From Wolinella succinogenes DSM 1740 (GTDB lineage Bacteria; Campylobacterota; Campylobacteria; Campylobacterales; Helicobacteraceae), in the NCBI RefSeq assembly GCF_000196135.1, contig NC_005090.1, forward strand, positions 1,498,001 to 1,562,000: a DNA stretch of 64,000 nucleotides, given 5' to 3'. The position numbers and the translations under genes are program-made. The notes under the pieces were generated by a model. It searched no databases and was not told where the DNA came from. It was given only the letters and a program-made list of their open reading frames with translations. How positions within the stretch are numbered: the first letter of the stretch is position 1; the number at the start of each line of letters is the position of its first letter. This document shows, in pieces, positions 9,768-17,484 of the stretch.

Positions 9768-10775
9768 TTATTTTCTTATTCTAATTTCAAATCCCTTTTT
9801 TTCTCCCTCTATGAGTCTCACACTTCCCTCGTGCGCCTCGATGATTCGCAAAGAGAGCGCAAGCCCTAAGCCATTACCTTTGATCTTTGTGGTTTTGAAA
9901 GGCTCAAAAAGGATATTTTTATTCTCGATAGGTTTGCCATCGTCATAGATCTCAAAGATTCCAAACTCTTCCTCTTCTCGGTAGAGAAGCTCGATTCTCC
10001 CCTCTTCGCCCTCTTCCACCTCTTCGATCGCATCAATGGCGTTAAAGACGAAGTTTTGAAGCACAATTCCTATGAGATCAAAATCCGCCTCCATCATCGC
10101 CTCTGGCGGAATCTCAAAAGAAAAATCAATATTTTTACTATAGGGGTAGTAGCTCATGGAGAGCTCGATCTCCTCTTTGAGGCGCTCTAGCGCGAAAGAG
10201 GCCTTGCTCAGTTGGAGTCCGCGCGAGAATAACAATGTCGCTTTGATAATGCGTTCCACGCGCCATGTTGCCTTTTTTATCTCTAAGACGATGGGCTTAG
10301 TGGCAGTATCGACGCGCTTTAGAAGCGTGGAGCTAAGAAGTGTCACCGAGCCGATGGGATTTCGAATCTCATGCGCCAAATGCGCCGCCACCTGCCCCAT
10401 AGAGATGAGGCGTTCTTTGCGCTTCTCATCGGTGATGTCGGTGGCAGAGATGATTTTCTTGCCCATTTTTTGATTGATCTGCACAAGATAATGATTTCCC
10501 TCCAGTTCCATCTCGCCGCCGCTTTGTCGCTCCAAAATAAACTCTAAGAGATTCTTGATTTTGAGCGATTCGCTGTTTTGATAGACCAATCCCCCCTCTT
10601 CATCCAACACCCAAAGCGCATTGGGAAGCAACTCCAAGACTCCTTCAAAAAGTCCTTTGAGCTCAACAAACTCTTTTTCCACTTTATAGGATTGATCGAT
10701 TAGCTCCTTTAGTCCCTCCATAAGGGCTTGCTTGTCGCTGCTGCTAAGAGAATCAAGGAGCTCTTGTGTGATCAT
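9768..10775 (-). CDS. flgS: Sensor histidine kinase FlgS-like (flagellar sigma-54 cascade)
   Basis: A soluble 335-residue kinase without membrane segments. The N-terminal 40 residues are helical, then a PAS-like domain (~45-130, LPNALWVLDEEGGLVYQN), an H-box with the phospho-acceptor His in AHLAHEIRNPIGS (~145), an N-box NFVFNAIDAIEE, and G boxes YDDGKP and GNGLGLALS. In Helicobacter and Campylobacter, FlgS phosphorylates FlgR to switch on RpoN-dependent flagellar genes; assignment here rests on that plus neighbours (rod-binding protein and FlgI upstream with 4-base overlap, dps downstream). The partner flgR is not in the window. Confidence 0.88.
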   Translation of the reverse strand: MITQELLDSLSSSDKQALMEGLKELIDQSYKVEKEFVELKGLFEGVLELLPNALWVLDEEGGLVYQNSESLKIKNLLEFILERQSGGEMELEGNHYLVQINQKMGKKIISATDITDEKRKERLISMGQVAAHLAHEIRNPIGSVTLLSSTLLKRVDTATKPIVLEIKKATWRVERIIKATLLFSRGLQLSKASFALERLKEEIELSMSYYPYSKNIDFSFEIPPEAMMEADFDLIGIVLQNFVFNAIDAIEEVEEGEEGRIELLYREEEEFGIFEIYDDGKPIENKNILFEPFKTTKIKGNGLGLALSLRIIEAHEGSVRLIEGEKKGFEIRIRK

Positions 10776-11074
10776 CGCGTAAGGTTTTGCTGCTCTTTGA
10801 GATAGTTAAAAAGTAGATCGCTATAGCCAAATCCGCCAGAGAGACTTTGGCTGAGCTGCTCTTTATACATCGATTCGTAGATTTCGTGCCCCGCCTCTTT
10901 GGGGTAGAGTGGATTGTCAAATTTGAGCGCTGTATCGAGCAAAACCTTGACCATGATCGCCTCAAAGGCATCCGTCTGTTCTTTTAATTTCTCATCGTCG
11001 CTCTTGGCATTTTCGATAGTAGGGACTTTCTGTGCTCCATAGAGGGCGCTTGAAGAATCGATAGAGGATAACAT
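10772..11074 (-). CDS. Flagellar rod-binding protein (FlgJ N-domain only)
   Basis: A 100-residue protein with the rod-binding half of FlgJ: EQTDAFEAIMVKVLLDTAL followed by ESMYKEQLSQSLSGGFGYSDLLF. The peptidoglycan-hydrolase half of enterobacterial FlgJ is absent, as in other Campylobacterota, so it would act as a rod-assembly chaperone only. It is 11 bases downstream of flgI and overlaps flgS by 4 bases, giving the unit flgI-rod protein-flgS. Confidence 0.85.
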   Translation of the reverse strand: MLSSIDSSSALYGAQKVPTIENAKSDDEKLKEQTDAFEAIMVKVLLDTALKFDNPLYPKEAGHEIYESMYKEQLSQSLSGGFGYSDLLFNYLKEQQNLTR

Positions 11075-11085
11075 CTTGACTCCTT

Positions 11086-12135
11086 TTACAAAATCTCTAA
11101 GTCAGCGCTAATCGCACCTGAACGCTTGATTGCCTCTAGAATCGAGATGACATCTTTGGGGGTAGCGCCCATGCGCTGTAAAGCCCTAGCCACGCTTGAG
11201 ACGGTAGGAGTTTGTCCGCTGGTGCTAAGCGTGTTGGTGTTGAGACTGAGCTTGATTCCCTCGCCCATATCCATAGCCCCATTGTCCGCACTCATCTCGG
11301 GCGTGATCTTAATCGTGATCTCCCCATGGGTCACCACCACGGGCCCGACCTTCACTCCCACTCCCGCCACGACTGTGCCCGTGCGCTCATCGATAACGAT
11401 TTTATTCTCTCGATTGTAGTCGATCTCCACCTCTTCCACTCGCGCTAAAAACTCCACCATACTCATGCTCTCAGGACGCTGGAGCTTGATCGTGCGGGGG
11501 TCGATAGCGATAGCCACTTGAGTGCCAAAATTTTGATTGAGGCTCTCTTGGACTCTTGCCGCATTTTGAAAATTAGAGCTTTTGAGGCTCAAAGTTGCGC
11601 CTGTCTTGGAGTAGAGGTCCAGAGGAATCTCGCGCTCAATGATTGCTCCGCCATAGAGCATCCCCGCGAGGGGGTGATTCACGCCGCCCCCTCTCTCATT
11701 TTTGCCTCCAATGCTAATCGCGCCCTGAGAGGTGGCGTAGATTCGCCCATCCACCCCTGTGAGAGGCGTGAGGATAAGCGTCCCGCCCTCAAGCGATTTG
11801 GCATCACCGATTGAAGAGACGAGCACATCGACCTTGTCGCCTTGACGAGAAAAGGGAGGGAGCTTGGCTGTGACCATCACCGCAGCGACATTCTTGGACT
11901 TAATATCATCCGCATCAATTTTGACATTCACGCTCTCTAGCATGTTGGCGATGGATTGCATAGTGAATTTTGAGGTGGTCTTATCACCCGTGCCATTGAG
12001 CCCCACCACGAGACCATAGCCGATGAGTTGGTTATCTCGCACGCCCACGATATTGGCAATATCCTTGATACGCTCCGCCTGAAGCGAGAGAGAGAACAAA
12101 AGAAGCGGGAGGAGAATCTTGATAGCTTTCGACAT
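11086..12135 (-). CDS. flgI: Flagellar P-ring protein
   Basis: A 349-residue periplasmic protein that forms the P ring around the rod. The signal peptide is ILLPLLLFSLSLQA, mature start at ERIKDIANIVGVRDNQL. Diagnostic segments are LIGYGLVVGLNGTGDKT, GDKVDVLVSSIGDAKSLEGG, GRIYATSQGAISIGG and the C-terminal ALQRMGATPKDVISILEAIK. It is the first gene of the flagellar group here, and its start is about 140 bases from the divergently read tRNA-Pro gene. Confidence 0.97.
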   Translation of the reverse strand: MSKAIKILLPLLLFSLSLQAERIKDIANIVGVRDNQLIGYGLVVGLNGTGDKTTSKFTMQSIANMLESVNVKIDADDIKSKNVAAVMVTAKLPPFSRQGDKVDVLVSSIGDAKSLEGGTLILTPLTGVDGRIYATSQGAISIGGKNERGGGVNHPLAGMLYGGAIIEREIPLDLYSKTGATLSLKSSNFQNAARVQESLNQNFGTQVAIAIDPRTIKLQRPESMSMVEFLARVEEVEIDYNRENKIVIDERTGTVVAGVGVKVGPVVVTHGEITIKITPEMSADNGAMDMGEGIKLSLNTNTLSTSGQTPTVSSVARALQRMGATPKDVISILEAIKRSGAISADLEIL

Positions 12136-12240
12136 GTTAGGCGTCCTTTTCCATCGGTGTCGTTTGATTTATCGTAGTAAAAGCAATTAACATTCCAAGG
12201 CGCATTTTTTCGTTTCAACTATTTTTTAAAATTGCATGGC

Positions 12241-12246
12241 TATAAT
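12241..12246 (+). promoter_or_regulatory. -10 box of tRNA-Pro
   Basis: A perfect TATAAT lies 30 bases before the mature tRNA 5' end, with a T/A-rich stretch upstream instead of a strong -35, as is usual in this class. Confidence 0.7.
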
Positions 12247-12276
12247 TCCGCTCCCCAAGTAACTCTCACAAAGCGT

Positions 12277-12355
12277 CGGAGTGTAGCGCAGCCTGGATTA
12301 GCGCACACCCTTGGGGTGGGTGAGGTCGCAGGTTCGAATCCTGTCACTCCGACCA
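12277..12355 (+). tRNA. tRNA-Pro (anticodon GGG), CCA encoded
   Basis: The cloverleaf can be folded by hand: acceptor CGGAGTG/CACTCCG, D stem GCGC/GCGC, anticodon stem CACCC/GGGTG with loop TTGGGGT (anticodon GGG at loop positions 3-5), and T arm GCAGG-TTCGAAT-CCTGT. Discriminator A at 12352 and an encoded CCA at 12353-12355. It would read CCC and CCU codons. No integrase or duplicated 3' end is seen nearby, so it does not mark an island here. Confidence 0.95.
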
Positions 12356-12388
12356 CTTTCTCTCGCCAAAACTCCTATCTTTATTACT

Positions 12389-12661
12389 CTACAAAACATA
12401 AAATTCTTTGTGAAGATTTTGATTTTTTATCTTTTTGCTTGCCGATTCCACGAGGGCTTTATAACGCGCTTCATCTAGATTCATAGCCGTTAGAATCTCC
12501 TCCATGATAGCACCAGAAACAAGCAGATTAAGGGCTTTGAGCTCTTTTTTAGTGAGGTGTCTTTTGAGGCAGAGAGCAAGTTCTTCTTCGCTTTTGAGGG
12601 CACCGCGAGTGCCGAGTAGATGGGTGATGATTTGAGCAGATTGGATTTCGGAAAGTTTCAT
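12389..12661 (-). CDS. Hypothetical 90-residue protein
   Basis: Not recognised. The sequence is soluble and helix-rich; the segment LTKKELKALNLLVSGAIMEEI followed by LTAMNLDEARYKALVESASK resembles a helix-turn-helix of the sigma region 4/LuxR type in spacing, but without a firm match. The Lys-rich C-terminus (KKIKNQNLHKEF) would suit nucleic-acid binding. It ends close to the tRNA-Pro 3' end and starts after a 67-base gap from the small membrane-protein gene. A real gene is likely because the frame is intact and an ATG is present; function is open. Confidence 0.6.
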   Translation of the reverse strand: MKLSEIQSAQIITHLLGTRGALKSEEELALCLKRHLTKKELKALNLLVSGAIMEEILTAMNLDEARYKALVESASKKIKNQNLHKEFYVL

Positions 12662-12728
12662 GCGATTCCTTGAGATAGGGATTTAAAGGGCGAAATCATA
12701 CACCACCCCACCCCAAATCCACCCCAAG

Positions 12729-12878
12729 CTACATGACTATCTTCACGATTCCCACGATAAGGAGCGACAAGCCCACGCCCAAGGCCATCCAAAAGAAGAT
12801 TTGGCGCCTCTTTTTGGGCGAAAGATCGCGCTCGTAGTCGCTGATTTCCCTTAGGTTGGGCTCTTTTTCTGATGCCAT
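12729..12878 (-). CDS. Small single-pass membrane protein (49 aa)
   Basis: A short frame that is easy to miss. ATG at 12878 is preceded by a strong AGGAGG ribosome site six bases upstream. The product starts MASEKEPNLREISDYERDLS, continues with the basic PKKRRQ, then a single hydrophobic helix (about 27-49, IFFWMALGVGLSLLIVGIVK) and ends at a TAG. The positive-inside rule places the N-terminus in the cytoplasm. No family recognised. Gaps of 67 and 149 bases on either side hold nothing else that I can support. Confidence 0.72.
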   Translation of the reverse strand: MASEKEPNLREISDYERDLSPKKRRQIFFWMALGVGLSLLIVGIVKIVM

Positions 12879-13027
12879 CTTCTTCCTCCTTGGATTGATT
12901 TTTCCCTAGACGATAGCGAAAATTGGCTTAGTTGGCATTGTGCTCTGAAAATATAAAAATCAACTTCGACAAAAAGGCTCTTTGGTTGGGTTTCCAAGAA
13001 TCCCGCGAGTGTGCTTTGACTTGATGA

Positions 13028-13648
13028 CTAGTTTTGTAAAATTTTTACCTCACTACCGCAAACAGAAATTGCTTGTTGATTATTGATGGGAAGCAAATTG
13101 AGCGTGCCCGAATAGGCATCCACCATGGATTGAGTAACTTTTTTAAAGGGGGCGGTCCCAAAATGAGGAACTGGGTAAAATTCAACCAAATCCAAAGCAT
13201 CAAACCCCTTTAAATCAGGAGCTTTTTTCACGCTATCCATCTTTTTCGCATATTCTATGTTTTTTGATACCACCATAGCTCCAGCCGATTCGCCAATATA
13301 CAACTTGCCCGCATTGACCTCTTTTGCAATAATCTTATCGGCCCCTGTTCGCTGTAGCTCTTGCAAAAGAAAAAAGGTATTCCCTCCAGTTATATAGATA
13401 AAATCATTGCTCTCTATTTTGCTTTTAATTTCCTTTTCGTGTGCCATAGACACTTCAAGCACATCAACCAAAAGCCCCATCTTTTCAAGAGCCTTTTTTC
13501 CCGCTTCTACATAAAATACGACTTTCTCAACAAGGCTCGCCGTAGGAATAAAAGTTACCCTTTTGCCCAACAAATTGGATTCGAAGTCTTCAAAAATCTT
13601 TGCAACGTCTTGAAAAGATGATGCCAAAAATAGCTTTTTCATGCTCAC
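13028..13648 (-). CDS. Peptidase S51 / class I glutamine amidotransferase-like protein
   Basis: A 206-residue cytosolic protein of the peptidase E (S51) fold. ITGGNTFFLLQELQ and the nucleophile elbow YIGESAGAMV (Ser121) are the family marks; PHFG near the C-terminus probably supplies the active-site His. The family includes aspartyl dipeptidases and cyanophycinase relatives, so the substrate is uncertain. The first ATG overlaps the agmatine deiminase stop by 4 bases; the ATG two codons on (MKKLFLAS) is also possible. The gene is visibly more A+T-rich than its neighbours, a hint of separate origin. Confidence 0.85.
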   Translation of the reverse strand: MSMKKLFLASSFQDVAKIFEDFESNLLGKRVTFIPTASLVEKVVFYVEAGKKALEKMGLLVDVLEVSMAHEKEIKSKIESNDFIYITGGNTFFLLQELQRTGADKIIAKEVNAGKLYIGESAGAMVVSKNIEYAKKMDSVKKAPDLKGFDALDLVEFYPVPHFGTAPFKKVTQSMVDAYSGTLNLLPINNQQAISVCGSEVKILQN

Positions 13649-14646
13649 ACCATCCCCTCGACCAGCTGCATACTCACGCAGTGGAGGCTTCCGTGCTGGC
13701 GAATAAGCACACGACAGTCTATGGGCACAATCTCATGATTAGGACAAGCGCGCTTCATCGTCCTAATCGCCTCTTGGTCTTTCTCATCTCCATAGATAGG
13801 CAACAGCACCGCTCCATTGACAAAGAGGAAGTTGGCATAGCTAGCGGGCAAGCGCTCCCCATCATAATAGATCGCCTTGGTGAAAGGCAGAGGGATGAGC
13901 TCTAATGGCTCACCATCAACTCCTCTTAGCTCCTTTAGCTCCTCCTCCATCTGCTTTAACTCCTTGTAGTGCTCATCGCTCTCATCTTCACACTTGAGAT
14001 AGACGATGCGATTCTCCCCGACAAAGCGCGCCAATGTGTCGATATGCGAATCGGTGTCATCGCCTGCTAGATAGCCATGGTGACACCAAAGCACCTTCTT
14101 CGCCCCTAATTCTTGGGTGAGGATGGATTCGATCTTCTCTTTGGAATATTCGGGGTTACGATTGGCCTCAAGGAGGCACTGCGTGTTGGTGAGAATGAGA
14201 CCCGCGCCATTGCTCTCGATGCTTCCCCCCTCTAAAATGAGATTCTTTGTCTCTAGGGGCACTTGGTAGATTCCCTTTCTAGCGAGAGCTCGATTCGCTT
14301 GATTATCCAAAAAAGAGGCAAATTTCAGCCCCCATCCATTAAATCCAAAATCGAGCAGTCGCTTCTTTCCATTCTCCTCGATTCCAATGGGTCCAAAGTC
14401 GCGTGCCCAAGTGTCATTGGTGAGCAACTCCAGCGGGATGAGATTAGAGAGGTGACCTAGGCGCTCCTCATAGAGCTTCCAGTCGTCCACCAGCAGAAGA
14501 CATCGCTCACGCTTTGTGATCTCCTCAATGATTTGGATGAAATTCTCTCGCGCCTCCTCTAGGTAGGGATACCAATCGCTCTCTTCGTGTGGCATCGCCA
14601 TCAGCACCGCACTCTGTCGCTCCCACTCCGCTGGCATTCGTCTCAT
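13645..14646 (-). CDS. aguA: Agmatine deiminase
   Basis: Porphyromonas-type peptidyl-arginine deiminase family, 333 residues. It probably converts agmatine to N-carbamoylputrescine, a step of polyamine synthesis. Guanidine-group motifs are clear: TNDTWARDFGPIGI, NLILEGGSIESNGAG, HHGYLAGDDTDSHIDTLARF and the catalytic Cys323 near the C-terminus in GSLHCVSMQ. Family members include true agmatine deiminases and broader enzymes. No carbamoylputrescine amidase gene is nearby in the window. Confidence 0.88.
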   Translation of the reverse strand: MRRMPAEWERQSAVLMAMPHEESDWYPYLEEARENFIQIIEEITKRERCLLLVDDWKLYEERLGHLSNLIPLELLTNDTWARDFGPIGIEENGKKRLLDFGFNGWGLKFASFLDNQANRALARKGIYQVPLETKNLILEGGSIESNGAGLILTNTQCLLEANRNPEYSKEKIESILTQELGAKKVLWCHHGYLAGDDTDSHIDTLARFVGENRIVYLKCEDESDEHYKELKQMEEELKELRGVDGEPLELIPLPFTKAIYYDGERLPASYANFLFVNGAVLLPIYGDEKDQEAIRTMKRACPNHEIVPIDCRVLIRQHGSLHCVSMQLVEGMV

Positions 14647-14729
14647 CGCTTTTCCTTTATTGACTTTTTGCCGATATTATAGTGAAAAATGATTTTGACC
14701 ATCCACCACAAAGCTTAAGGAGAAGCGCC

Positions 14730-15290
14730 ATGGAAATCAAAGCCCCCTACACTTCCCAAACCTCCCTCAAAACATCAAGCAACCCCTACACCCAAGAGGG
14801 CAAAGAATCGATCAAAGAAGAGGCCCAAAAGCTCAACGCCAACACCATGATGATGGAATATACGCTACAATTCCAGCTCAACATCACTAGCCTCTCGCAG
14901 GACAACCTCTCCTCTCAAAGTGCGATGGAGAATCCTTTCAAGCTCAATAATATTTTGAGTGGAATCGACTACGACTTCATCGGCTATACAGGCAAGCCCA
15001 TCAATGAGCTAAGCCAACAAGAGGCCAAAGAGCTCATCTCCGAGGAGGGCTACTTTGGAGTCGAAAATACCTCTGAGCGACTCGCTCAATTTGTCATCCA
15101 AGGCTCAGGAGGCGATTTAGACCTCCTCCAAAAAGGGCGCGAAGGAATCGTGAGAGGTTATGAGCAAGCCGAAAAACTCTGGGGTGACAAGCTCCCTGAT
15201 ATCAGTCAGCAGACGCTCGCCAAAGCCCTAGAGAAGATCGATAAGGCCATCGCCGAAAAAGGGGGCAATGCCTTAAGCGTGGAGGCCTAA
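14730..15290 (+). CDS. Conserved hypothetical protein (annotated 'hydrogenase-4 component G' in relatives)
   Basis: The start is put at the ATG giving MEIKAPYTSQ, which has TAAGGAG eight bases before it; the longest frame starts 16 codons earlier without a ribosome site. The 186-residue protein is soluble, Gln/Ser-rich at the N-terminus, with a conserved-looking core GIDYDFIGYTGKPINELSQQ and EEGYFGVENTSERLAQFV. Related proteins in Campylobacterota are often labelled hydrogenase-4 component G, a name I regard as unsupported. It ends 15 bases before tsaD and probably shares its transcript. Confidence 0.75.
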   Translation: MEIKAPYTSQTSLKTSSNPYTQEGKESIKEEAQKLNANTMMMEYTLQFQLNITSLSQDNLSSQSAMENPFKLNNILSGIDYDFIGYTGKPINELSQQEAKELISEEGYFGVENTSERLAQFVIQGSGGDLDLLQKGREGIVRGYEQAEKLWGDKLPDISQQTLAKALEKIDKAIAEKGGNALSVEA

Positions 15291-15305
15291 ACAAGGGAGA
15301 TTTGA

Positions 15306-16301
15306 TTGATTTTAAGCATTGAAAGCAGTTGCGATGATAGCTCTATCGCGATCACACGCCTAGAGGATAGGGCGATTCTATTTCACAAGAAAATCTCTCA
15401 AGATTCCGCTCATAGTCCTCATGGCGGGGTGGTTCCAGAACTTGCGAGCCGCCTTCATGCCGTGGCGCTCCCTAAAATATTAGAGGAGTGCGCCCCCTTC
15501 TTCCCTCGCCTCAAGGCTATCGCCGTGACCAATGAGCCGGGTCTTAGCGTCACTCTTTTAGAGGGCGTGATGATGGCCAAAGCCCTTGCGCTTGCCCTCC
15601 ATCTCCCCCTTATCGCAGTCAACCACCTCAAAGGCCACCTCTACTCGCTCTTTTTAGAGCAAGAATCACGATTCCCTTTGGATGTGCTGCTCGTCTCAGG
15701 GGGACACACCATGGTGCTTCATGCACGCTCTTTTGGCGAGATTGAGATCATCGGGCAGAGTATGGATGATAGCTTTGGCGAAAGTTTTGATAAAGTCGCC
15801 AAAATGCTCTCTCTAGGCTATCCCGGAGGCCCGATCGTGGAATCTTACGCCAAAGAGGGGGACGCTTCGCGATTCCCTTTGCCCCTTCCTCTTGCGGGTA
15901 AAAAAGAGGTCGCCTTTAGCTTCTCTGGACTCAAAAACGCTGTGCGTCTAGTCATACAATCCCTGCAAAATCCTCCAAATGAACAAGAAAAACGCGATAT
16001 ATGCGCCTCTTTTCAAGCCACTGCAATCGCCCATCTAATCCAAAAATGCCGCCTCTATCTCGCCACCTCCAATGCCCCTTATTTGGCTATCGTGGGGGGA
16101 GCGAGCGCGAATCTGGCTCTCCGAGAGGAGATGGAACGGCTTGGTGAGCATTTTGGCAAAAAACTCCTTCTCGCCCCTTTGGCCTACTGCTCCGATAATG
16201 CCGCGATGATTGGACGCGCCGCCCTTGAATCCTACGCCCTAGGAGCCTTCACTTCCCCCCTAGAGCTCACCGTGCGCCCTCGCACCCCAAGCCTTTGTTA
16301 A
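15306..16301 (+). CDS. tsaD: tRNA threonylcarbamoyladenosine synthase subunit TsaD
   Basis: Transfers threonylcarbamoyl to A37 of ANN-decoding tRNAs, with TsaB/TsaE. 331 residues, Hsp70/actin-like ATPase fold. The start codon is TTG with GGGAG before it; the protein begins MILSIESSCDDSSIAI. Markers: metal-binding His pair in NHLKGHLYSLF, LVSGGHTMVLH, the GESFDKVAKML loop and DNAAMIG near the end. Family usual length is ~335. Confidence 0.95.
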   Translation: MILSIESSCDDSSIAITRLEDRAILFHKKISQDSAHSPHGGVVPELASRLHAVALPKILEECAPFFPRLKAIAVTNEPGLSVTLLEGVMMAKALALALHLPLIAVNHLKGHLYSLFLEQESRFPLDVLLVSGGHTMVLHARSFGEIEIIGQSMDDSFGESFDKVAKMLSLGYPGGPIVESYAKEGDASRFPLPLPLAGKKEVAFSFSGLKNAVRLVIQSLQNPPNEQEKRDICASFQATAIAHLIQKCRLYLATSNAPYLAIVGGASANLALREEMERLGEHFGKKLLLAPLAYCSDNAAMIGRAALESYALGAFTSPLELTVRPRTPSLC

Positions 16302-16314
16302 AGCCAAACTCTTC

Positions 16315-16320
16315 TACAAT
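16315..16320 (+). promoter_or_regulatory. -10 box of tpx
   Basis: TACAAT lies 36 bases before the tpx ATG, with an AAGGAG ribosome site at 16346-16351. The box falls just past the tsaD stop, giving tpx its own promoter. Confidence 0.55.
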
Positions 16321-16356
16321 AGTGGCGTTTTTCAAAAACCACTCCAAGGAGTTTTC

Positions 16357-16857
16357 ATGGCAAACACCAAGCTAAAAGGCCATCCCGTCCAACTTGGGGG
16401 CACCGAGCTAAACCTCGGCGATCTAGCCCCAAAGATCGCACTCGTAGCTAAAGATTTGAGCGAGAAGAGCGTAGGGGGAGCGAGCGGGAAATATCAGATC
16501 ATCAATGTCGTTCCTTCGCTTGACACGGGCGTATGTGCGACCCAGACAAGAAAATTCAATGAGAAAGCCGCCGCTTTGCCAGAGGTTGAGGTCTTTGTCG
16601 TCTCCATGGATTTGCCTTTTGCCCAAGGGCGATTCTGCGCCACTGAGGGAATCGAAAATCTCACCGTCTTGAGTGACTTTAGAAGCAAAAGCTTTGCCCA
16701 AAGCTATGGTATGCTGCTAGCCGATGGTCCCTTGGCGGGCGTGACGGCTAGAGCGGTTTTTGTGGTCGATCCAGCAGGGAAAATCATCTACAAAGAGTTG
16801 GTTCCTGAGATCACCGAAGAGCCCAATTACGAGCTAGCCCTAGGCGCGATTGGCTAA
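16357..16857 (+). CDS. tpx: Thiol peroxidase (atypical 2-Cys peroxiredoxin)
   Basis: A 166-residue Tpx that reduces peroxides with electrons from thioredoxin. The peroxidatic Cys is in PSLDTGVCATQTRKF, the resolving Cys in FCATEGIENLTVLSDF; GVTARAVFVVDPAGKI is typical of the C-terminal half. No signal peptide, so cytoplasmic or exported by other means. Its 3' end overlaps the convergent hemD 3' end by 18 bases. Confidence 0.96.
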   Translation: MANTKLKGHPVQLGGTELNLGDLAPKIALVAKDLSEKSVGGASGKYQIINVVPSLDTGVCATQTRKFNEKAAALPEVEVFVVSMDLPFAQGRFCATEGIENLTVLSDFRSKSFAQSYGMLLADGPLAGVTARAVFVVDPAGKIIYKELVPEITEEPNYELALGAIG

Positions 16858-17484
16858 CTCTTTGGCTTTTTGGACGCACGCCTCAAGGCTCACCCTTGGG
16901 GCTAGATGCGCCCTCACCCCCTCTTTAAACGCCGCAAGCGTGGTTTTCCCAATGGCTATGGCCTCATAGCTCTCCTCCCAATCAAAACTCATCAAGAAAT
17001 GGTCATAAGCCGAAGGGGCTGTAAAGATAAGAATCGAGCCCTTAGGAGGCTTTAGGGAGGCTTCAAGAAGAATCGGACGATTCTCATAAAGAATCGCCTC
17101 CTGCACCTCTATTCCCTCTTTTTGGAGTTTTTCACCCACTCCAGAGAGAATATGTTTGGCTCTTGCGTAAAAGACTCTCTTCCCTCTAAGTGGCTCTTTA
17201 ATCTCCTCAAAGAATCCCTTGCCATGTCCATCGCTAGAGACAAAGGCGACGATTCCCCCTTGTTTCTTCACTTCGCCCTCACAAGCCTCACCAATCACCC
17301 ATGCAGGGATTTTCTTCCACTCAGGCGTGATCTGATCAAGGGCAATGAGAGCGTTTTTGGAGGTGAGGATGAGAGCGTCAATCCCCTCTAGGGAGAGGGG
17401 GGGTGAGAGATGAATAATGGAAGAGACGATGAGACTCTCCAAGCCCTCACAGGGCTTGGAGCCGATGAAATAGATCTTTGGCAT
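16840..17484 (-). CDS. hemD: Uroporphyrinogen-III synthase
   Basis: Cyclises hydroxymethylbilane to uroporphyrinogen III, the step after HemC. The family is poorly conserved; support comes from [64 protein letters not shown] and SILIFTAPSAYDHFL, all in the right order for a two-lobed ~215-residue HemD. I choose the third in-frame start (17484), which gives a TGATG overlap with guaA and suggests coupled translation. Confidence 0.85.
   Translation of the reverse strand: MPKIYFIGSKPCEGLESLIVSSIIHLSPPLSLEGIDALILTSKNALIALDQITPEWKKIPAWVIGEACEGEVKKQGGIVAFVSSDGHGKGFFEEIKEPLRGKRVFYARAKHILSGVGEKLQKEGIEVQEAILYENRPILLEASLKPPKGSILIFTAPSAYDHFLMSFDWEESYEAIAIGKTTLAAFKEGVRAHLAPRVSLEACVQKAKELANRA

Noticed and set aside
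12277-12661. tRNA-Pro as an attachment site for a mobile island
   Set aside because: No integrase gene, no repeated tRNA 3' end, and host-like composition on both sides.
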